A program made the translations under genes and the position numbers. Shown here piece after piece: positions 59,201 through 64,000 of a DNA stretch of 64,000 nt. The first letter of the stretch is position 1. Each line of letters opens with the position of its first letter. The notes beneath the pieces were generated by a model. That model saw nothing but the letters and a program-made list of their open reading frames with translations. It was not told the DNA's origin and made no database searches. The stretch is taken from contig NZ_CP120849.1 of the NCBI RefSeq assembly GCF_029581355.1, positions 5,426,501 through 5,490,500 of the forward strand, written 5' to 3'. This stretch comes from Parabacteroides chongii. GTDB lineage: Bacteria; Bacteroidota; Bacteroidia; Bacteroidales; Tannerellaceae.

Positions 59201-59209
59201 AAATTTTAA
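56205..59209 (+). pseudogene. SusC-like receptor body, cassette D (no N-terminus, two frameshifts)
   Basis: Plus-strand frame that starts with a few unrelated codons (GTG at 56205) and then enters the shared site SSAKTLVISYVGMKSQEVSV. TonB box is EVVVTAMGISKEKKALGYAV, of a different subfamily from A-C. Plug and barrel follow. One extra A at 57732-57734 breaks LDLNVLYGNEFVNKSTRI, and one extra T at 59010-59013 breaks the last strands before YPVFEKSYLNITASVFARN. It ends YGFGLTFKF. No signal peptide or promoter precedes it. Inversion of 55408-56233 would place the promoter and N-terminus of cassette C in front of it in frame. Confidence 0.9.
56220..56233 (+). repeat. Shared crossover site, copy D (opposite orientation)
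   Basis: AGTTCTGCAAAGAC on the plus strand, the only copy in this orientation. The 32 bases from 56220 match copy C exactly. Confidence 0.9.
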
Positions 59210-59220
59210 ACAAAAATAAT

Positions 59221-60827
59221 ATGAAAGTTAGATATAATAAAATTAAAACATATCTGTCTGTAGCTTTAGTAGCCGGAGTTTTGTTCTCTTGCTCTGAAGA
59301 CAAAATGGACAAGATCAACCAGGATATAGACAATCCGCACAGTGTCGATGCTAAATTCATTCTGACAGATGTAATCACTTCTACAGCATTCAGTAATATC
59401 GGTGGCGATTTCAACCACTACTTTTCTTCTTATGTAGAAAATGAAGTTGGTATTTTCAATCAGTTATACAATGCTGAAACCCGTGTTTCTGAGGTTTATT
59501 CATCTGCCACCTTCAACAATATTTTGGGAGGAGTTTATAGTTCATTGAAAAATGCACGTATTATTATCGACAAATGCTCGGAAGAAGGAAGTCAACCCGG
59601 TAACTATACAACAAAAGGTATGGGTGAAGTTTTGGCTGCTGTAAATGCAGGTCTGATAGCTGATGCTTTTGGAGATGCACCTTTCAGCCAGGCAGCATTG
59701 CCTCAATTAGACAATGGTAAACCTCAGTTCATGACACCGGAGATGGACAAACAGAAAGATATTTACACTGCTATCATTGCCTACCTGGATGCCGCTATTG
59801 AAGACCTTCCTAAAGGAGATACACATGCAACAGGTAAACCCGGAGCTCAGGATATTCTGTTCAAAGGAGATGCCAACAAATGGTTAAAGTTAGCTTACGG
59901 ACTAAAAGCACGTTATACAATGCATACATTAAATGTGACGGAAGATAAAACCGCTGCATTAAATACAGTTTTAGAATGCTGCAAAAAAGCTGCACAGAAT
60001 GCTGGTGATCAAGCAGCTTTCAATGTGTATGACGGTGTTGCTAATTTAAACCCTTTGTTTGATTTTTTCTATAGCCGCGAATATACTGCAGCCAGTGCCA
60101 GTCTGACAAAAAAACTGATCGTTCGTAATGATCCACGCTTACATCGTGCTTTTGCTGATGCTCGGTGCCGATGAAAGTCCGGGTGCCGAAGGTTTTACAG
60201 CAAACAATTAACAGGAAAGGAAGAGAACTTCTTATCCATGATGGCTCCCAACGGCAAGCCTCAACAGGTACAGGAAGTTTATAACACATCTATTTTCTTG
60301 TTTGCTGCAACTGCGCCTACTATGTTCATGAGTTACCATGAAGTTAAATTCCTGGAAGCTGAAGCTTTAGTAAGATTAAATCGTTTGGAAGAAGCAAAAG
60401 CAACATTGAAAGAAGCTATTGTTGCCGGTTTGATGAATATGGAAGTTAGCGTTGATGCAGCTTTGGAAAACACCTCTGTTCCGGTTAAAGGTAACTCAAC
60501 AGAAGCTGTAACAATAGCAGAGGCTGAAGAATATTTTGAGACAGAAGTTGTTCCTTTGTTCAATGCAGATCCGCTAAAAGAAACAATGATCCGTAAGTAT
60601 CGGCATTTTGGGGAGCGAACGGTGAATCAACCGAATGCTATAACGGCGTACGCCGTTTGAAATCAGAAGGTCATGACATCTATGACTTCGAGAATCCGGG
60701 TAAATTTCCGCTACGCACGCCTTACGGCAGCGATGACGTTACAACCAACCCTAATGTTAAAAATGCTTATGGCAATGGTCAGTATGTATTTTCTGAAAAT
60801 GTTTGGTGGGCCGGAGGAAGCCGATAA
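59221..60827 (+). pseudogene. SusD-like lipoprotein, cassette D (three frameshifts)
   Basis: Begins with a lipoprotein signal (VALVAGVLFSCSEDKMDKIN), 11 bases after the cassette D SusC. It resembles the SusD/RagB-like subgroup of longer partners: AAVNAGLIADAFGDAPFSQA, then WLKLAYGLKARYTMHTLN. Shifts are needed near 60163 (one base too many), 60193-60196 (one T missing in TTTT) and 60602 (one base missing). The chain then reads FWGANGESTECYNGVRRLKS and ends at the TAA at 60825-60827 after VWWAGGSR. Restored length is about 535 residues. Confidence 0.87.
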
Positions 60828-60848
60828 ACGAAATACTCATTTCAAATA

Positions 60849-60902
60849 AAAAAGAAGACCGGTAAAGTTGCTGTTGAACTTTACCGGTCTTTCTTTTTTA
60901 TT
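60849..60902. terminator. Bidirectional terminator between cassette D and the PD40 gene
   Basis: AAAGACCGGTAAAGTT-type arms pair across a six-base loop, flanked by A and T runs on both sides. Two convergent genes end here. Confidence 0.88.
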
Positions 60903-60923
60903 TCTATCAAGTAACTTTTTTAT

Positions 60924-62384
60924 TTATTTCACAAACTTCACATCGATACCTTTATCTTCTTTTGCTTTTAGCCCGAGGACTCTCCCTCCTACTTTCACCT
61001 TTCCGGTAATAAATTCCGGGATATTATAGGACATCATAAAACGGTCATAAAATCCGGTATCTTTCTGAGGCAACAGAAATGGTTTGCATGCTTGTCCGTT
61101 CTCATCGATATAAGCGATATACAGACGCGTATACAACCCGTCTATCCGACGACTGCTGAAGATGACCCAACGACTGTTACTGCTCCAGGAATGATAGCTT
61201 TCCACATCATCGCTATTCAATATATCCAAAGGTGTGCTTTCGCCGGTTGACAAATCAGCCATATACAGATCGGCATCTTTATGCCAAATAGAAAAATTAC
61301 CATAACCGGACAGCGTATACATCAAGTGTTTTCCATCCGGAGACACACGGGGGAAAGATGCACTTTGTTCTGAAACAGAAGCGTTATATAAAGTATCCAC
61401 TACCGAACCGAAGCTTCGGGTATCCGGATCAAAACCGATAGAACACAAGCTATATTTAATTTCGGAATATTCTTCCGGAATAGGACGGGGAACAGCCGTG
61501 CAGAAATAAAGTGTTTTCCCGTCCGGAGAAAACGTGGGAAAAGTTTCAAAAGCATCTTTTGAAAACAGCCTGGCTGTTGTGACAACTTCATGTTTCACCA
61601 CGTCATATACAACCACGTCTGAAGCCTCATCAAACACCTCTATACGGTTCCTGTCATTTGCATGGAATCCCTGTTTTGTATTATTCACAGAAAATGCGAC
61701 ATACTTTCCGGAAGGATGCCAGGAAGGATATACCAAAGATGAAATCGTTTGTTCCGTTTTTGTATTCAGTTTCTCGATCTTATCACCATCGACCAGGATT
61801 GTTCCCGGATAGGTTTCTCGCATGTGGAATAACATCTTATCGGGATTTTGCATACAGAACGAATGGCAATTCACACAATTCCTGCCACTCATCTTATTCT
61901 CGATGATCGGAGTTTCTGTATAGTTTTCCAAATTGCGCTGGTAAAGTCCCATTTTATTCCATAGAGTATATCCCGGAGCGATCAGACGGTAAGCAATATA
62001 AGGATCGATCGGTTCTGCCGCCACACTCCATTTGACAGGAGCATATTCCAGCCACTTTCCCTTCTCTTTCACACGGACAACCACCTCTACCGTATTTCCT
62101 GTTGCAGACGATAAAAGTTTCTTCCATTTAGAGATCGGGAAAACAAATTGGTTATCCTTTGCCCTCACTTCCACCTGCTGACCGGCGTACGACAAAACGA
62201 CCTGTGCATCTTCGACAGAATCCTTCAGGGAGAAATTCAAAGGAGCGATATTTGCCGGAATTGTTATATCCGCATAATCCGGAACAATAGCTGGCTTTCT
62301 ATCCAATGTTTCACTCACCTGAACCGAATCCGAACATGAAAAAAACAGGGTCAGCAAAGCTATATATTTATAATTTCCATTCAT
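60924..62384 (-). CDS. PD40 beta-propeller lipoprotein with a haem c (CVNCH) motif
   Basis: This 486-residue protein begins MNGNYKYIALLTLFFSCSDS (lipobox FFSC). The N-terminal part is beta-rich. A single CxxCH haem-attachment motif lies near residue 170 (MSGRNCVNCHSFCMQNPD). The rest is a TolB-like propeller with PD40 repeats (SWHPSGKYVAFSVNN, TFSPDGKTLYFCTA, RVSPDGKHLMYTLSG, SWSSNSRWVIFSSR). The motif suggests a periplasmic or surface c-type cytochrome, or a structural Cys pair; haem binding is inferred. It follows the DUF6057 gene by 12 bases, a pairing I know from other Bacteroidales, with unknown role. Confidence 0.82.
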   Translation of the reverse strand: MNGNYKYIALLTLFFSCSDSVQVSETLDRKPAIVPDYADITIPANIAPLNFSLKDSVEDAQVVLSYAGQQVEVRAKDNQFVFPISKWKKLLSSATGNTVEVVVRVKEKGKWLEYAPVKWSVAAEPIDPYIAYRLIAPGYTLWNKMGLYQRNLENYTETPIIENKMSGRNCVNCHSFCMQNPDKMLFHMRETYPGTILVDGDKIEKLNTKTEQTISSLVYPSWHPSGKYVAFSVNNTKQGFHANDRNRIEVFDEASDVVVYDVVKHEVVTTARLFSKDAFETFPTFSPDGKTLYFCTAVPRPIPEEYSEIKYSLCSIGFDPDTRSFGSVVDTLYNASVSEQSASFPRVSPDGKHLMYTLSGYGNFSIWHKDADLYMADLSTGESTPLDILNSDDVESYHSWSSNSRWVIFSSRRIDGLYTRLYIAYIDENGQACKPFLLPQKDTGFYDRFMMSYNIPEFITGKVKVGGRVLGLKAKEDKGIDVKFVK

Positions 62385-62396
62385 ATTCCATCTCTT

Positions 62397-64000
62397 TTAT
62401 TTAAACATAAAATAAAACCAGTACGTATCTCCATAAGCCCGTCTCATCAATCCGGGCAACGCATTTTTATTATTCCGGTTTCCTAATACCTGTTTCTTGT
62501 ATTCGGCAAAACGCTGCACCACAGACGGAGAAATATCGAAACGTTTCCAATAATCCGGTTCAGCCTCCGACAAAGTGATCACAGCTTCCTGAAAAGATTT
62601 CGGCAATGAAGGAAGGACCTCCGTACCATAATAAGTCTCCACCATCTTTTTGAAGCCATCCATATTCTTCGCCAGCAAATACAAAGCCCCCAGATACTGG
62701 ATAGCCGCTTTATTTTTCGGATTAGCCTCTGCAACCATGCACAAATCTTTTTCCATATAGTTTATTTCGGAAAGATAATTTTCCTTTGGCAGGCATTTAC
62801 GCCTTGATCCTAATGCCGAATCCTGCTCTACCGCAGCATCGTTATATAAAAACTTCCGGTGTTCATCTGCCCAATTCTTATAATAAACCGTATTCCCCAA
62901 TATATTCAGATACTTTTCCGCTACCTGATATTCTCCGTAAATAATATTTGTGCGGACAAGCCTTTTCAGCATTCTCGGATCCCCCTCTCCTATGGCGGTC
63001 GCATAAGCCTCAAAAGCCATTTCCTGCGCCATTGCCGAATTGCCCATCGCAAAAGCAATATCACTCAATAAAGAAGATATCTGTTCAGTTTTATTCCAAC
63101 CGACCATCAATCCCTGCGGACCTCTCTGATCGAAATTGAACATCTGATCTGCCAATTCTCCTCTCTGTGCCAAAGCCAGATTCAGATAGCACATATTCAA
63201 ATAATTAGTCAACGTACCTTTACTGGCATCCAGGATCTTATCCCATTGCTCCGTTCTTGCATAATAATCCAGTTCTTTCACCTTGGCTGACTTTCTATCT
63301 CCGTACTTTGGAATACCCCACCAACAGAACGCAAATAAAAGAGCCAGTTGTAAAACAACTCCTGCGATTCTTGTTTTTTTACCGATCTCTTTCTTCCTTT
63401 TCCTCAGCAGAAAAGCTACAATCAGAATGAGAGGGAATGAAATCCATGAATAATAGATGACAGATTTAGGCTCCAATGCCGTATGATAATATGCATCCGG
63501 TAAAAAGGCAAAACGGTACTCTCCCAACAAGGCAAAATAAACACTGCAAATTCCACATAAGCTCCCCAACAGAACAGCTAATAAAACCCAGTAAAACTTC
63601 GGAGTTTTATTCAGGAACTCATAAATCAAAACAGACAGGGCAAACAAACATGCCACCGCTCCCGCCAGCCCATAAAGCAACGGTGTCACAACGATCTCTG
63701 CTATCATCCGCCATTTATCATCCGATATACGCAAGCACAAATACAGAGCGGAAGCATCAGATTGAACGCAATCGTTCCGAAAACCAGATAATTGAAATCA
63801 AAATGAAGGAACATAAGCAAAATAACTGGTATCAGATAAAGCAGGAACAACCCTGTACCCGGTACGATCCGGCGGACGATTCCTCTCATTCCAATCCCTG
63901 CGAACAGTAGCAATACAGCCGTAATCCCTGCCCCGGCATACGGATACCGAAAGAACTGCACTAAAAATTCAGATAAGGTTAACGCAAATCCGCCTGGCAT
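62397..64000 (-). pseudogene. DUF6057 membrane protein, one frameshift, 5' end outside window
   Basis: Two minus-strand frames join into one protein. The upstream piece (64000-63704) has membrane segments (AGITAVLLLFAGIGMRGIV, then GLFLLYLIPVILLMFLHFDF). The downstream piece (63740-62397) continues LCLRISDDKWRMIAEIVVTP, with further helices and a soluble TPR-like C-terminal half (YLNLALAQRGELADQMFNFD, then NPKNKAAIQYLGALYLLAKN). The switch is near 63745, where one base appears missing. The 64000 end is probably internal, since the family normally has more N-terminal sequence before PGGFA. It is co-transcribed with the PD40 lipoprotein. Function unknown. Confidence 0.78.

Noticed and set aside
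1-64000. tRNA, rRNA or riboswitch genes
   Set aside because: No cloverleaf-like or conserved RNA motif could be identified in the intergenic regions by eye; small RNAs without strong signatures could be missed.

Overview
The window is chromosomal DNA of a gut-type Bacteroidales bacterium. SusC/SusD outer-membrane pairs, a FecR anti-sigma factor, a hybrid two-component regulator with a periplasmic sugar-binding domain, Mfa-type fimbriae with a type IX-like C-terminal sorting domain, and TAnnTTTG promoters together point to Bacteroides or, more likely, Parabacteroides. The genus is an inference. I found no rRNA, tRNA, CRISPR array or insertion sequence.

Layout. 0-7.2 kb (minus strand): a porin-like barrel, a FecR gene, a SusC with an N-terminal STN signalling domain, and a SusD cut by the window start. 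7.3-10.4 kb (plus): two cyclophilins in tandem, a 22-bp tandem palindromic repeat, and a MATE exporter. 10.4-23.5 kb (minus): a fimbrial operon in the order DUF3575, DUF3868, Mfa1-type major fimbrillin, a repeat-filled 0.63-kb spacer, FimB/Mfa2-type subunit, a fimbrial lipoprotein broken at a G8 tract, and a 1948-residue probable tip protein. 23.6-36.4 kb holds core or metabolic genes: an S9 peptidase, a SPOR lipoprotein, a PfkB sugar kinase next to a sugar-sensing hybrid regulator, a WbuC-like cupin, DUF4833, serC-serA-DUF1015, and rarA.

36.6-60.8 kb is the most interesting part. A tyrosine recombinase lies beside four SusC/SusD cassettes. Only one cassette (SusC start at 55616, minus strand) has a signal peptide, a complete N-terminal domain and a promoter-like region. 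The other three SusC reading frames begin abruptly at one shared point, marked by the 14-mer AGTTCTGCAAAGAC at 42898, 49069, 55408 and 56220. The 55408 and 56220 copies are inverted relative to each other and flank the promoter plus 5' end. Inversion there would connect the single expression start to the opposite SusC/SusD pair. This looks like a SusC/SusD shufflon that changes the TonB-dependent receptor displayed on the cell surface. Two broken AAA ATPase genes sit between cassettes. Almost every reading frame in this stretch carries one-base frameshifts, mostly in short homopolymers. That means either decay of silent cassettes or poor consensus over a shuffling region.

60.9-64 kb (minus): a PD40 lipoprotein with a haem c motif, and a DUF6057 membrane protein with one frameshift that runs off the window.

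Together, the window is dominated by surface proteins whose expression may vary: the shufflon, a G-tract frameshift in a fimbrial gene, and a possible invertible promoter in front of the fimbrial operon.
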